56,264 nt of DNA from Acanthaster planci (lineage: Eukaryota; Echinodermata; Asteroidea; Valvatida; Acanthasteridae): positions 3,059,121 through 3,115,384 of the forward strand of contig NW_019091362.1 of the NCBI RefSeq assembly GCF_001949145.1, written 5' to 3'. Below, in pieces: positions 1 through 13,100 of the stretch (the first letter of the stretch is position 1; each line of letters begins with the position of its first letter). A program made the translations under genes and the position numbers. Below the pieces are notes generated by a model. That model did no database searches and was not told the DNA's origin. It saw only the letters and a list, made by a program, of their open reading frames with translations.

Positions 1-330
1 TGTTTTATTCGGTTTAAGCCTCCTAGAGCACATACAAAGAGTTTCAATGTGATCGTTTGTTAACTTTGTGCAAACGAAGTCTTAAAACCGAGAAGGCTCA
101 ACAGAGGATTGGCAAGTTAAGGACATTTCCGTATGTTTCACGAGGGTCTGGTCAAGTAACCGCTGCGCACGGTCGAAGTCGTTAATTGCACACGTTGAAT
201 GGGGTGAAACATACGTGAGGTGTTACATGCACATTGCAATGCTGTGTTTAATATTCAGGAGGCATCCAATGAAAAGAAAAGGTTACCTGCGAGTGTATAA
301 AGGACCAGCAGCACTCTACCAGGTGCGAAA

Positions 331-474
331 TGGGACAGAGGGGTACCCCCCAACAAGTCCAATCTCTATTAACACTCAGGCCTATTGTCACTTTAACACA
401 TCCCCCCTTGATGTCTGAAAAGAAATCCTGAGATACTAGTATAACGACCAACACAAAGCCTTCTCTCTGTCCCA
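331..474. mobile_element. Miniature inverted-repeat element, copy 1
   Basis: The segment starts TGGGACAGAG and ends CTCTGTCCCA, a perfect 10-bp terminal inverted repeat around a 144-bp body. A diverged copy lies at 726-853 in the opposite orientation. Both share the internal string TTTGTGTTGGTC and a TTTTCAGACATC block. There is no coding capacity beyond chance ORFs. No convincing target-site duplication was found, so the family is unassigned. Confidence 0.5.
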
Positions 475-725
475 TAGTTTGCTTATGAGTGGCACAGCTG
501 GTCTACCTGTCACACTCAACAGCGAACAGAAGAGAATTAAGTGAATGAAGAAGAGAAGGGACCACGTGACTCAGACTGGTCAACTGGTCACAATTTGAAT
601 ACCAAAAGTTATGAAAATCAGCAGTCTGCAATCAATGCACTCTGACTTTCTTTGCCAATAGGTATTCAAACACTTCCAACGCATGAAACCTTTCTCATTA
701 ATGAATTTACATATGAAGTAACACA

Positions 726-853
726 TGAGACGGAGAGAATCCCCAGCTTTGTGTTGGTCATTGTTTCACTGGAATCTGAAGCATTCTTTTCAGACATCTG
801 GGGGAATGTCAATAGCTATTGGATATGTGTGTGGGGGGTACCCGTCGGTCTCA
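726..853. mobile_element. Miniature inverted-repeat element, copy 2 (inverted)
   Basis: This is a diverged, oppositely oriented copy of the element at 331-474. It begins TGAGACGGAG, ends CGTCGGTCTCA and keeps the GGGTACCC box near one end. The two copies lie about 250 bp apart and could form a hairpin. Confidence 0.45.
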
Positions 854-2960
854 TTTCTTGCTGACTGTATGGATTTTTTAGAACTCGTGAAAAGATGCAA
901 CAAAATAATACTCAAATGATCAATGTGGTCATCTTGCAGTGTTATGGAATAAGTACAGCTCATGAACTTTCGAGGTTACGTCATTGTTCTTGCAAAAGCA
1001 GTTCAGATTCTTCGCACGAAATTAACTTCGCTGGAGGGGTATTCGCCTGTTTCCCTTCCAATTTGTTGCTGATTTGTCGTCATGAAAATACAGTCTCAAG
1101 ATTAAAAATGGATATTTGAGAGGTACTACATAATGCTCGCAAGAACTTGACACTGTTGAACTGTAAACATTTCCAATCACCCCTACTGGAGGTCACGATA
1201 TAAGCTTTCTTTCGTGGACATGATTTATGTCATGCGCATTTAATAATAGTTATCTTGCGCACACGAGAAAAAAGGAATGTCTCTTCAGGGGCTCGTTAAC
1301 CAAACCCTCCACCCCCACCTGTTTAAGGTAACACTACCGTGTTTTAATAGCGTGCTGTCGATTATCTGTCATTTAAATATAAAAAGCTGTGAGGGGAAAA
1401 GTACGTGTAACTGGTTCCGAAACAAGCACAGAGGGAGTACGGAGCTCTGAGAGTGCCATCCGCGTTGATTAGGCTTGGGGTTCGCTGTGCGCTACAAGCA
1501 TGCTTGTAGAGTGAATTATGGCGATGGCGACACTTTAACCACTTCTCACTTAAATCCTGACTAGCAAAGAGGCCTCCAATTCCATAACACACTTATTTAA
1601 ACATACCACCGTTTCACCATAAAATTACCCATGTTGCGATAATTGGGCATTGGCACAACTTGAACTTATGCCAAAAACTGGGCTGCAGAGGAACATGAGA
1701 AACAATATCTAGCAAGTTGTAAATCAAAGGAGGGGGTCGGAGAACAGTTGCTCATACAGCTTTTCGTGCTTAGAACCTTTTGATCGAATCGTTACCTTTG
1801 CGCGAGAATTTTGTGCACCGGTGAAGAGGGAACTTTGTATGCAAATATCAGCACCTAATTGTTAAAAATAATCGCAATTTCCCATGCCTGTGCCATTTTG
1901 CAGAAATAAATGTTGACTTATTAATTAAGGAAATTTAAAACAAAAATGCTGTGGATAATTTGTCCACACTGTCTGGGTAGAATCATAATTAAACCCGGCA
2001 TTTCCGCAGGTAGTGACGGAAATGCTGTAAATGTCACCCTTTATGGAGTGTTCTATTTTTTTGGCAGTGCTCCACAATGATGAAATTTACCAATCCCTTG
2101 AATCGAGGCATTGGCAGTGTGATTGACTTAATTCTGGGTCAAGCATTCAACCACATTACTTAAGTTGACTTACCAGACAGACATACCAGATAGCCACGTC
2201 GTCGGAGTTTCAACGTCAAGTCGAGACGAACAGGCATGTGAGAGAAATAGGTCTGTCGTTGCGTCTTAAGCTTAGGACCGATTCATATTTCAGGCGAATG
2301 CGAAAAACAAACGAATTTGACGTCACAACAACTTTGTAGCGAAATTCCGATCGAGTTGAAGTGTGTTCAACGTTTGTGAATTCGCAGCACAAATTTGATC
2401 TGCCCTCACTTATTTAATTGTGTTCGCTCTCGCTTTCGCGCAAAGTATGAACAGGCCTTTAATTATTTCCTGGTATTGAGATGTTTTCTGATGCGGTGTC
2501 CTATTTACGACACGTCAGATCTCTTTTCAACTATCAATTATGGCTCCATTTATCTATCATCTCTCCGCTCTGAGTGACACTTTCCCTTGCCCAAGTTCTA
2601 GCAATGACAGTTTTTTCAAACTGCTCGATTTTCCCAAAGAACCTATGCACAAAACTTATCCTGGGTATCCTGCAAAATAAACCAGTGGTTGCCTAATGCT
2701 CGCTAATCGAACTTGGCCTTTGCATGCTTCATCACTGAAAACTCGTTACTTCTCATTCACTGTAGTGAGGATCCCGCAAAGATAACCTCATCACAGCCTA
2801 GCGCCTTCAGCTAAAGTGAGTACCTTATCGGCGGTGTTACGGCTGGACTTGCCGTTTTGTAGCCTTTTCTTTGACATATAGCTGCCCTTCTTCTTTCTTG
2901 TGTTTGGCACGCAAAGAATTTATTTTGTTTGAATAGCGAGTGTGGTGTTGTGACGGAGCA
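854..2960. other. Intergenic DNA, nothing recognised
   Basis: AT-rich sequence with only short unsupported ORFs on either strand. I see no splice-bounded conserved exon, RNA gene or clear repeat here. Confidence 0.5.
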
Positions 2961-2962
2961 GG

Positions 2963-3416
2963 TATTTAAGCTCCGCACTGTACCTTGCCGGGCTCTCAGT
3001 CAGTGCATACCACCATCGAGGGAGGCAGATCTTCCACCAGAGGCCAAGACTTCTACCAAGCCAAGCTGGTAAGACTGGGTGCGGCCATCTCCGCCGAAAT
3101 CGTTTGGACCGTGGGGCGTCGAGGCTACTACCGTGAATGGCTTGCAGCTGACCTCCAGTGCCCAGAGCCCGACGCCACTTATCACCGGTCTCCGAAGTCT
3201 TCACCATCCTGTGGTGGTAGTCGAGCAGTGATAGACCATGACGGCGTTGCCCTGCCTCCGCGTGCCTGACTGAGCGCCCGGCCTAACCTCATTCTTAGTT
3301 GCGTGAGCTCACATTAATTTCATTATATCCGGCCGAATATTGGGTTTTCATGTCATGTATTTCCCTCGTAGATAGTTTGTCGTCAATTCTTTTGTTCGAT
3401 CTGTTTATTTAATAAA
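2963..3416 (+). other. GC-rich segment with TATTTAAG and AATAAA; possible short transcription unit or solo LTR
   Basis: A TATTTAAG box at 2963-2970 is followed by about 300 bp that is clearly GC-richer than its surroundings, then an AT-rich stretch with AATAAA at 3411-3416. The 94-codon ORF at 2985-3269 matches nothing I recognise, and other frames are also open. A TATA-like box plus a poly(A) signal within 450 bp is the arrangement of a compact transcription unit or an LTR. No flanking duplication or LTR partner was found, so the call is tentative. Confidence 0.25.
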
Positions 3417-3812
3417 TGATTGTTACCTGTTCATAAGTTAATACCTAGCCTGATGCATCCGTCTATCGTTAGTTCGTCAATGTACCAAATATCATTTTCC
3501 GTTAGTTTGTCTTTTCTTTGTCGTGCGTCCGTGTGTGCTTGTCGGCACGTAACAGAATATATATTGGTATTAGGGACATTATGAACCTTGATTGTACAGA
3601 CTGTATTTGAAAACAATTGGGCAAAATGAAAAAAAAGCAAAGTCAAATTGATATGTATCATTTTCTTTCAATACCAGTGGATTGAAATGAGTGTTGTTCC
3701 ATTCCAAAAATACCGTGAATTGATTTTTTTAAATTCTCACCCACAGAAATGAGTTACTCCGTTTTTATCCGGTCGTGAGGAGAATTGGCAGTAGTTTCAT
3801 TGCTGCAAGTGT

Positions 3813-3822
3813 AATATTTATA
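3813..3822 (+). promoter_or_regulatory. Possible TATA box of the small peptide gene
   Basis: A TATTTATA-type box lies about 40 bp upstream of the ATG at 3856, a fitting distance for a transcription start just before the short 5' leader. Alternatively the GCAG at 3849-3852 is a splice acceptor after a non-coding first exon. Confidence 0.3.
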
Positions 3823-3855
3823 CGTTGCATTTTTCCCTGCTCCAACTCGCAGTTG

Positions 3856-6148
3856 ATGTCAAAGATGAAGGGCTTTCTGTGTTTGCTTGCTCTCTTCAGT
3901 CTGGGATGTGTTGTGTTCACCGAGGCCCAAAACAGGGAAGAAAAAGGTTAGCACCTATTAGTATTATCCAGTTTGTGCGAAAAGTATGTGGTAAGTGAGC
4001 TAGATTTTATAGCTCTGTTATCTTGTTTATTTTAAAAAACTTGCCATCGGAATTAGCTTCGGAGTCAGTTCAGCACGAAGTCGATTGCTGGTTTGAATCA
4101 TTGCTCGATTGACTGAAAAGCCTCGCATTCAGCGATAGTTTTTTTATGACTGCGATCAGTAAAATACAGCAAGGTAGACTGACCGAAAGAAACCCAAGAA
4201 TCGAAGACAGAAACTTCATTGAATCAAAGTGTATAAAATTGAGTGACGATCGGGTCTAATGTGCGACTTGGAATTTTTGACAATGATTGTTTATAAAAGG
4301 TGAGCACGTAAAAAGACAATAAGAAGCAAGGAATTTTAAGCAAAAGCAAATTCGCCTAAATACATGGGTTCTAAAACGAATTTAATTGCATTTCGGAAGA
4401 ACTCGACATAGGGAACTTTTTAGTGCGCCAAGGTTTATGCTCCGTAAGTTTTAAGGAAAACCAAAATTTCTCTGAAAATGTTCTTGCATTTCTTAAGGGA
4501 ACTTGTCGCTTTTACGTCAAACCAGTATTAGGCCCATATTGTCTACCTTTCAACAGACTCACTGAGCTTGAGGAAATTGCTGTCTGTAATTCAGGACGAC
4601 CTAAAAAGGGAGGAATTCGGTGCCCACGGTTTGCAAGATGGTAGGTTGAAACCTAGAGGCTAAAATTCCACAGGAAAAAAAACACCCGAAAATAAAGAAC
4701 TTATTTTGTGTGAGACGAGGGCCGCATAGAGCCCTCCAATGGCGATATGTAATCTATTTGTCAAGAGGCATAGACTGTATCAGCTACTTTTGACCCCTGG
4801 AGATTGGCGTTTACTGCGATTTCTAATGGATGATTTGTCAAGTGTTAAATCACCGACCGATCTGCCCCATGCACATGCTTTCGTTGTAATGGTTCCGGAG
4901 TTGTTTATATGCATGGTGTTGTTTGGTCTGTCGATTGTTTATTTTCTCTGGGCGCAATGTATACCGTTCAAGAGACTAGCTTACTACACGAAATCCTCTG
5001 TAGACCCTTATCGACCTTTCATGCGTTTGCCATTTGAACTTCGATGGTCGCTTTGGAGTTTTGACGTGGGTAGATCTTAAAATGTGGTCGAATTGGAGAC
5101 GACAAATAAGAAAGGAGACTTCGAGGGAGTACGGTTTGGCGTTTACGGACCATCAATGTTGGGCGTGTGCTGGCGGCGAGTTATTACAGCAAATCAGAAA
5201 CAGAATTTGCCACTTCAAGGAAGACCTGTCTCATTACAAAACTGCATGTCTTGTTATTTCTTCAGATTTGGTCGGCAGGGATCTGTTCCAATGCTGTCCA
5301 GCCATATTTTGCACTTCTGTTTGTGGTGGCCAAAATTGCTGTGAAAAGTAGCCCCACTCCGAGTACACCATGTCACGTGAGCAAAGTTTGGATCTTGTCT
5401 TAATTATGGTTCCCAGAACTGATTGAAGTGTTGCAAACCCATTTCACTGGTTTTAATGTACTGTCATCAAAGACCTGTCCACTAATACTGGGCGAGTATA
5501 AATTACTTCTCTCAGCCGATTTCCCACAGTCAACACCATTACAAAACAAATTTCTCCACATATGTTGGTATTTTTCCACAAGTGGTCCAAAATTTACGAT
5601 GGTCTGAATGTGCCATCATTTCAGGTGCTTCCTATCAGCCAATCAGAGGATTTAGGACTGTCTTGTTGAAATACAAAAAAATCTAACGAAGGGACAGGAA
5701 AAACGATTTGTATGGGAAATGAAAACGTCTGTCGGACTGAATGATAAATTTGGATGGAGGACAGTATACAAGGTGGCTGCTTACACGCTTGACCATGGCG
5801 ACTTCAATGGAGGCGCTATTATTGCACATAAAGTAATTGCGAGATACGAGATGGTTTATCTAGAGCCTCATAAAAACCAATAACAAAAGTAGTCGTTGAT
5901 GGTCGAACTTTTCAAGAGAGGGAGAGAAAAGAGAGACGGAAAACCGGCAAACAGTAACCCAAAGAACCAGCAAGAAATTCGTTGGTGCTTTGTTCGGAAA
6001 ATGTATGAACAAAAATAAGGGTTACACTAATTTTGACATGTTGCCAAACTGAGTAATTCCGTGTCTAATGATCGTTTCTTTTTCAGGGTACCAGCTGAGT
6101 GGACGAATCTGCCTCGATATACCTGAACAACAATGCTATCCTATCTAA
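3856..6148 (+). CDS. Candidate small secreted peptide precursor (two exons, 50 aa)
   Basis: Exon 1 (3856-3946) begins MSKMKGFLCLLALF, a short basic start followed by a hydrophobic core, ending in TEA, a plausible signal-peptidase site. It stops at GTTAGC in phase 1. Exon 2 (6087-6148) follows a strong polypyrimidine tract and CAG, enters in the matching phase and ends with TAA. The two pieces total 153 nt, exactly 51 codons. The predicted mature part is about 25 residues, possibly starting with Gln, and has two cysteines seven residues apart near the C-terminus (RICLDIPEQQCYPI), which could form one disulfide. I recognise no family. It could be a neuropeptide, hormone-like or defence peptide. 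AATAAA follows at 6485. The start could also be the second in-frame ATG at 3865. The 2.1-kb intron holds nothing recognised. Confidence 0.5.
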
Positions 6149-7637
6149 TGACAGTTGACGCCATAGCTTAAACAAGGGCCAAAAGTAATTTTGGCATATA
6201 TTAGTTTTAACACTTTAAATGACAAGGTTGGATTCGGTAGCCTACACTATAGGTATAAGGGTTCTGTCAAAAATGCACATTTTCTTTCAGTTATTATCGT
6301 GTCTTAAAACTCCATACGATTATGTGTTTTATGACAATTTCATCAAAAATAGTACTTTTCAGGTTCCAATTCAAAACCACTGATAATGTGAATGGTTATA
6401 AAAACAATATCTGTCCATAATTTCCCAAAGCTCTCACGGTAATTTTATTTACTTTCACATCCGATTGGTTGAGACATAATTTGGAATAAAAACAGTCAAA
6501 AACGTTAATCTCTCTGAAAAGAGACACGTGAGGGCTGGTACGCAACGTGAAACAATAAGATAATCATTATAGTGCGTAACTCAAAGCAGCACTACATTAG
6601 ACAATGATAATGTGTGATATCCGCCTACCTCTGTAAACTGACGTTTACATTTTATTGATATTCGATATTTGCATAGGTTTATGCAGCGAATGTGTGGCTC
6701 AATTGGATATTTAACGATATTGACTGCTGTGATGTGTAATATGGTGTTTTTAACTCCCGAGGGACTCATGGGACTTTGTTTGAAAAAAATGAAAGGCAAA
6801 TTTTGAGTCTATTTCTTTGTTCTTTTACATCAAAAAGCGTGTAAGTCAGAATAGGTCAGAAAAGGTTACAAAAACTAAACTTCAATATTTTTGGCTCCCC
6901 AAAACCCGTTTTTCTTGGAACCTGGCTAAACGTTGTCGCCACTTCCTAGTGTGACACACTAAATGTGCACAACTGAATTGAAGACATAATGTCGAGCATT
7001 ATCTTGTCTATTCCACCTTGGTCTTTTTTCTTTTACACTTTTTCATATTAACACCTGCATTGTAAATTAAGCTTACCGTATTATAGCCCAATATTCAAAT
7101 CTGCCTTCAATTCTCATAAAGCATGCGTGATTCCATTGCAGCGCCACTATCAATGTATCGCACATAGGCAAATTTTTATGCTAATTTTTATGCTTTTATT
7201 TTAGCTAACAAGCTTTCTATCTTAATCAAAATAATAATGGCACAGTATACGTTTTCCCAGATAATTTAGCATTTCTTTCATTTAAAATTGCTTTATAAGT
7301 TCGAAAGTTTAATCTCGTCAAAGAGTGATCACCCGCCCTAATGTTGATACCGATTTCGAAATTAACATCACAAGGTTTCACTTTCAGAGCATTGTAAATC
7401 ACGACAAAAACACACTTGTCTTATTCGTCCCATATTTCGTCCTCTTCGTCTCCCTCCGGGAATGGCGTTGAATGGGAAAAGCAAATTCGTATTTTGTCAT
7501 TTGTAACCTCTTAAGTTACACAACAAAAAATGCAAAGTGTGTACACCCTGACAAAACACTCCTTGGAAACAGCTGGCCTTGAAGCACAGAAGAAAAGTCT
7601 TTTTACTCCTTAATGGCAGCCCTTGACACAAGTCCAA
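6149..7637. other. Downstream flank of peptide gene; AT-rich intergenic
   Basis: AT-rich DNA with AATAAA at 6485-6490, a candidate poly(A) signal for the peptide gene. No other conserved coding exon or repeat was recognised. Confidence 0.4.
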
Positions 7638-7766
7638 AGTTGTAATGACTCGAGTCAATGACTCGACTCGAGTCCGACTTGAGTCGCATTTTTGGGTGAC
7701 TCGACTCGAGTCTCTGCTGTAAAATGACTCGACTCGAATCACTAAAATCAGTGACTCGTTACAACT
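7638..7766. repeat. Palindromic GACTCGAGTC repeat element with AGTTGTAA termini
   Basis: The element begins AGTTGTAATGACTCGAGTC and ends GTGACTCGTTACAACT, so its ends are inverted copies. The inside is built from repeats of GACTCGACTCGAGTC. The ends resemble those of the element at 38915-39296, suggesting one miniature-element family. Confidence 0.5.
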
Positions 7767-8468
7767 CTGCACAAGTCCAGAGTCGGCTGTTCGCTGTAAT
7801 TAGTTGACAACGAATACATGTAACAATTACATGTACATCAACCTTAATGAGCACCCGTTTATGATGTGGTTAAATAAAGAAACTGATCAGCTATGTTTTG
7901 AGTAGAATGTATTTATTTATTATGTACCTAGTGTTTTGCCACATGTGGAACCCAAATGACAATACAAGTATACAATTATTGTACGTGAGAGTCCATGTAG
8001 TAGACTTATCATTACAGCAATGACCCTCTACGAAACCTCTAGTCCCCCAGCCAACCTTTAACACTAAATCTAATATTCTTTGGTGATTTCCAAGCTGGAA
8101 GAATTATCTCTTCTTGCCAACTGTTGCATTCCTAGAGTTTACTTAGCTGGAAAAACTGCCTGTTTTGGGGATCAACCGTCTTCTAACATCAGGAGGAAAG
8201 TCGTCTCTGCAACGTGAGTTTCGACTGCACAACTTCACCAAAAGAGGGCGTAAGAACGAATTTACGCTGATACATCATTCCATTCATTGCTTTAGGCCTA
8301 ATCATTCAATTTCGTCAGTGACATAAACATAGAGCAAGGAACAGTAAATTTGTATACAAAGCGTTGGCCCTTAATCTAATTAACACGAGAAATTCAAATG
8401 ATTCTTTCTTTTATTCAATTTGACTCACAACAAAAATGACGTCTAAATAACCACCAAGTCAAACCATC

Positions 8469-8678
8469 TTAATACATTCTACGACGCAATTGAATGTGGC
8501 CACTGAATGTGACGTTTGGGAGTGCTACCAACGACTGTTTCACGATCAACAAGTCTCGTGCCCAGACCATGTGGAGGACCCATGACATTTTGTTCGTCCC
8601 GTTTTTTTAATGCGCTAGCAAAATCTAGGCACGAGTATTTGAATGAGAGAAGTCCGTTTGTCGAGCACGCCTTTTATA
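8469..8678 (-). promoter_or_regulatory. TATA-type promoter candidate with a short ORF, minus strand
   Basis: On the minus strand a classical TATAAAAG box (8671-8678) sits in a GC-rich region with CACGTG and other CG-rich boxes upstream. A TCTCATTC initiator-like sequence lies about 30 bp downstream. An ATG at 8588 opens a 39-codon ORF ending at 8469 that I do not recognise. It may be a real promoter whose later exons I cannot identify, or an unannotated element promoter. Confidence 0.25.
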
Positions 8679-9244
8679 GCTTTCGCGCCGCTGTGACCAC
8701 GCCTACGCACGCGCTCACGTGACCTAGCAGTGACTTCTGCTGCCCTATCGCACAACGCACAAGGCGGAGCCTATGCGCCGTGCTTGCTTAACACACAGCT
8801 ATGTGCGCCTAACATCTGCCGCTGTTACTAGGCAGAGCGCCATATATCTTTGCACCGCGCCTAGTGACTAGCGCCCTCTGTCACGTCACAATACTAACGC
8901 TCCACTCGGTAGCCTGGAGCTCCGTTGCAACAATTATCCCCGGTTAAGACTAAAGTTTGTACTGTTTGTACTATTTTATATATCAACACAAGAATCAGTA
9001 TGTGATCTTATACTATAAACACTGAAGAATATACTGAAGAATATGGCAAGGAAACGAAAAAATTATTGAGGGCGCCCTACTAACTGCACGGTCATCCGAT
9101 CGACAGTGGGGGACTTTCTCACATCCACAGTGCAAAGTTTATTGTTGTTTTGTTTTACTAGCGCTTCAGCAACTCAGGCTATTCGCGCCAATACCTATGC
9201 TACACGTTTATTCACAACCTTTACTAATTAGCATCAACAGAGTT

Positions 9245-9425
9245 GGGAAGAAGGTCCAGTTTTAGAGGCAGGAGGAAACCGGAGTACCCGGAGAAAACCT
9301 GCGAGAGCGAGTATGGACCGGAAACCAAATGCACTTAAAGCCTGGGCCAAGCCGGGACTCGAACCCGGGCCTCATTGGTGCAAAGTGAGGAAATATTTGC
9401 TACGCTAACCCGCTCCCCCCATGCA
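9245..9425 (-). mobile_element. tRNA-derived SINE
   Basis: Read on the minus strand, the head has an A-box-like GTTAGCGTAGC and a B box GGTTCGAGTCC inside a paired GCCCGGG/CCCGG T-arm. This is followed by the body string TTTCTCCGGGTACTCCGGTT, a motif I know to be widespread in aquatic animal SINEs and repeats. The anticodon region is not a functional tRNA. It lies upstream of RAB3GAP1. Confidence 0.55.
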
Positions 9426-10158
9426 AAGCTTGTGAGAGGCTAGCGTCTTTTGAGCCTAAAAGTAAAAGGTCACGCAGAAAGCTTCCGGAACCCTCGCGCG
9501 GTCCGCCTATGTGGATTTTTTTAATGGGGCCGTCCTATCACGTTCGATAATTTTCGGGAAAATGATTTCGAAATGAAACCACCCCAAGCAACACTCACAC
9601 GGGAATTTTCCCTTTGTCTACAAGTAATATTTTGGAAAAGTCACAATTGTGACGTGTAAAAAACAAATTTCATTAACGACCCAATTTCACTTCCAACAAT
9701 ATCGTTCCAAGGTCTCCTTGCTTGTGCACGTCTGTTTTCATTCCCTGTGCTTACGTGAAAAACAAGATTGTACATAAACGTCGCAAAGACTTACCTACCT
9801 GCAGTGGATGGATTGACCTGACACAGTTCTTGTCAGCAAAGTTTAGATTAATCGGAAGTTTTGCAAAATAAACATTATTTTCCGTAACACAGAAATGGAT
9901 GTTCCTGTTTATTTAGAAAAACATTCAGCCCATCCAAACATTAACTCTCGAATAACGTGCCCTACATGGACGCTGCCATGTTGCATGTCACTAACTAGAC
10001 TACCACCGATAACCGGTTGTTTGTTCCTGGCGTTCAAGTGGCCGACCCACGAATAACCGTAAATCGAGCTGTTCGTAAACGTAACATACGGGAACAAGCC
10101 GCCCGAACTCGGCCCATGAGAACGTTGGACAGCGCCCTCAATCGACAGAGGAATAAGA

Positions 10159-13100
10159 ATGGCTGACGACGTCGAGGTACGTGTTTTATCATTCTACCTC
10201 CATGGTTTTATTTGTTCGAGCTGAGCTCTTCCCCCTCCCAAATTGTCTTTGAATTGTTTCTTTCAAGGTGTAAATCATCATGCGCATTTCTAATGCACTG
10301 CACATGTCTGATTTGTTTTAACAGGAATCCGAAGTGTTCGAAATAACTGATTTTACAACAGCTTCGGAATGGGAAAGGTAGGCCGTCGCGCTTACGTCAG
10401 GGCTACGTTAACCGTATGTATATGTAGGCCAAGTCTTTTCTTAAAACAAGGTAAAGGTTCCTTGCCTAAGCCTAACCAGTTGCACTGAAAAGCTAGCGTA
10501 ACGTTTTCTAGCACCATCATAAGCACTGCCACTGATATTGTCGTGTAGCATTAGAACATTTTGGGGTCGGAAGAATATGAAAAAAATAAAAATTGAGCTC
10601 AAAAGTTCCATTTTTTGAGAATAAAATGAACATTTCAGTTTCAGTTTGGATGACAAGCATACGATGCATTTTACGCACAACCCTATGGGAAAGGTGTACC
10701 TGAAAACGTTAATTTGTTTCCATTTTATTTCATAATACAATTTAAGCCTTCCCCTTCCATGCCTTCTGACACAGTGTTGCATTATTGATTTGGGATGAAG
10801 ATTTTCACAAACTTTGATGTTTAAAGCTTGGCAGAAAGGGAAAATTCAGAAATTCCCTTCCAACAACACCACTTTTACTCATGGACTACTTTGACTAAGA
10901 CCGTGTGTATTAATACCTAGTATTGTCCAATCAAAAATCCCGACTTGTAAAAGTTGTTGCTCTTTCATCCTGCATTGACCCATCATTTTCATCCCGTAGA
11001 GTGACTGGTGCCCTTAATAAAAGACACTTGAGGGTGATTTCTTCTTCTTACAAACATTTGAAATTCTGTTTGAAAATGTTTCTTGTATAATGTCATAATA
11101 CACAGGCATCTGTAAGTTGATGAGCAGATACACAAAAAATATTTAGTAGAAAACTATAAATTGATTTCTGACTGGTTCACTTCCCCCATAGGGTTGTGAA
11201 TAAAATGCATTGCTTGCTTGTCATCCAAACCCATAATGCTTTGCTAACATCGAAAAGGTTTATTTGATTTGGTCCATTTTTTTCAAACCACTAAAACACT
11301 GTCTGGAATAAAATAATCTAAATTTTTTCACTTCAAAGTTGGCAGCTCATTTGAAGAATATCCCGCCACCCCACATGATCAACCTCTTTGCTGGTGAGAG
11401 GTCAAACTAGGCTTAATGCTCTTCTCGTGGAATTTTCACGTCGTACTCATGATTTCACCATGCTAACCAGTCATTCCAGGGGTCTGTTTTTTGGAGTGGT
11501 GGGGTAGTCTATGATTACTCTGAATATAATTGGTGGCTAAAGACTGGGCATGTGCAATTACTGTTTTGGGGACTTTTGGCCATGTCCGAAACAGGCTTCC
11601 AGAGCTACGGCTAGGTCTATTGTCTATGCATCTCTGCACATTTCCAATGGAGAGAAGACGTAGACCTAGTTCTAGACAACAGATTCGGATGCAGCCTTTT
11701 CTCCTGTGACAGATCTTAGTCTGGTTATAGGGCCTATTCCAACATTGTTGTCGAGACTTCGTGTTCGTGAGACGGGGATCAGATCATTTTTACAATTGTG
11801 GACTTTTTCCACAAATCAAATTTTCACAAATCAGAAAAAGAAAATGACATTTTTTGTGAATAATGTGAAATGATAATAGAAGAATTCTCTTAATTTTGGG
11901 TACGAAAAAAATTTCTTTGCTCAGATTCAAATCTAGCTGGGGAAACCGTTTCATCCATGACATGCCATCTACTAGACCGCAGGTCTGGCGTGATCATTTA
12001 TGGCAATTTAATATCTTATATAAGCTCACTTATGTGCATGCGTCAAGGAGGGCGCTGTCACCATGTTATGTAGCTGGCTAAATATTTTTAACTACAAGTT
12101 ATTAGCCGAAGCTGGCAAAATACAGACTTCTTTATAATACAGGGCCTAGCTTGCAACCCCCTGCTCTGTGTGCATCAAAGAGGGCGCTGTCACCATGTTA
12201 GGTAGCTGGCTAAATATCTTCAACTACAATTTATTACCCGAAGCTGGCAAAATACAGACTTTCTTATAATACAGGGCCTAGCTTGCAACCCCCTGCTCTG
12301 TGTGCATCAAAGAGGGCGCTGTCACCATGTTAGGTAGCTGGCTAAATATCTTCAACTACAAGTTATTAGCCGAAGCTGGCAAAATACAGACTTTCTTATA
12401 ATACAGGGCCTAGCTTGCAACCCCCCCTCCCCGCTCTATGTAGACTGTGTCATTACCAACAAACTGAACACTCCCCACCAACATGGCTCCTTCCAAATGA
12501 TGAGGGGTTACTTCTGCGCAATTTGGATTGAGTCAGACAATTCAAGCAAAACTTGAATCCTGGTTGTGTCCAACGAAATCAGGTTTTTCCGTGGAAACCT
12601 TGTCGTGCTTGATGTTTTGATTGCAGTGATGGGCCTTATTTTTTTGATTTGTATTTTTTTGTTCGGGTTGGGGTTGTAGGTTTATTGCACGGCTGGAACA
12701 GATTATTCATGACTGGAAACTGACGACGTATGTCAGGGGACCCCCTCTCAAAAAGGTAACCAAACTGAAAATAAATTCTTACAGCATTTGTAAAGCTTCT
12801 TTTACGTCTATTTTGTGCTATAGCATTTCAATTTTGAAAGGATGCTACACATTTCAGTGAATCTTTGAAGAACGAAAAGTGATTGTATTTTGTAATCGTG
12901 TCATGTAACATTTTTGTTCATCTCTTCTCAATGCTGACAAGTTCCAAAAAACCTGATTTTTAACTTTCTATAAAATGAGTCCGGCATTGTGGCTGACTCT
13001 TCCAGAGAAACTTCAGTGCCCATAACGTTCTGTGCGATAAGTAAAACATGACGCTTTTTGTTCCACCTTTCCCAACAGGGAGAGTTTTCCGCCGGAGAAT

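Noticed and set aside
3431-3661. Minus-strand 76-codon ORF with a hydrophobic start
   Set aside because: The hydrophobic run arises from AT-rich sequence; there is no promoter, splice or homology support.
4739-5403. Overlapping plus-strand ORFs of 78-113 codons
   Set aside because: They overlap in different frames inside the intron of the peptide gene, match no family I know and have no splice or codon-bias support.
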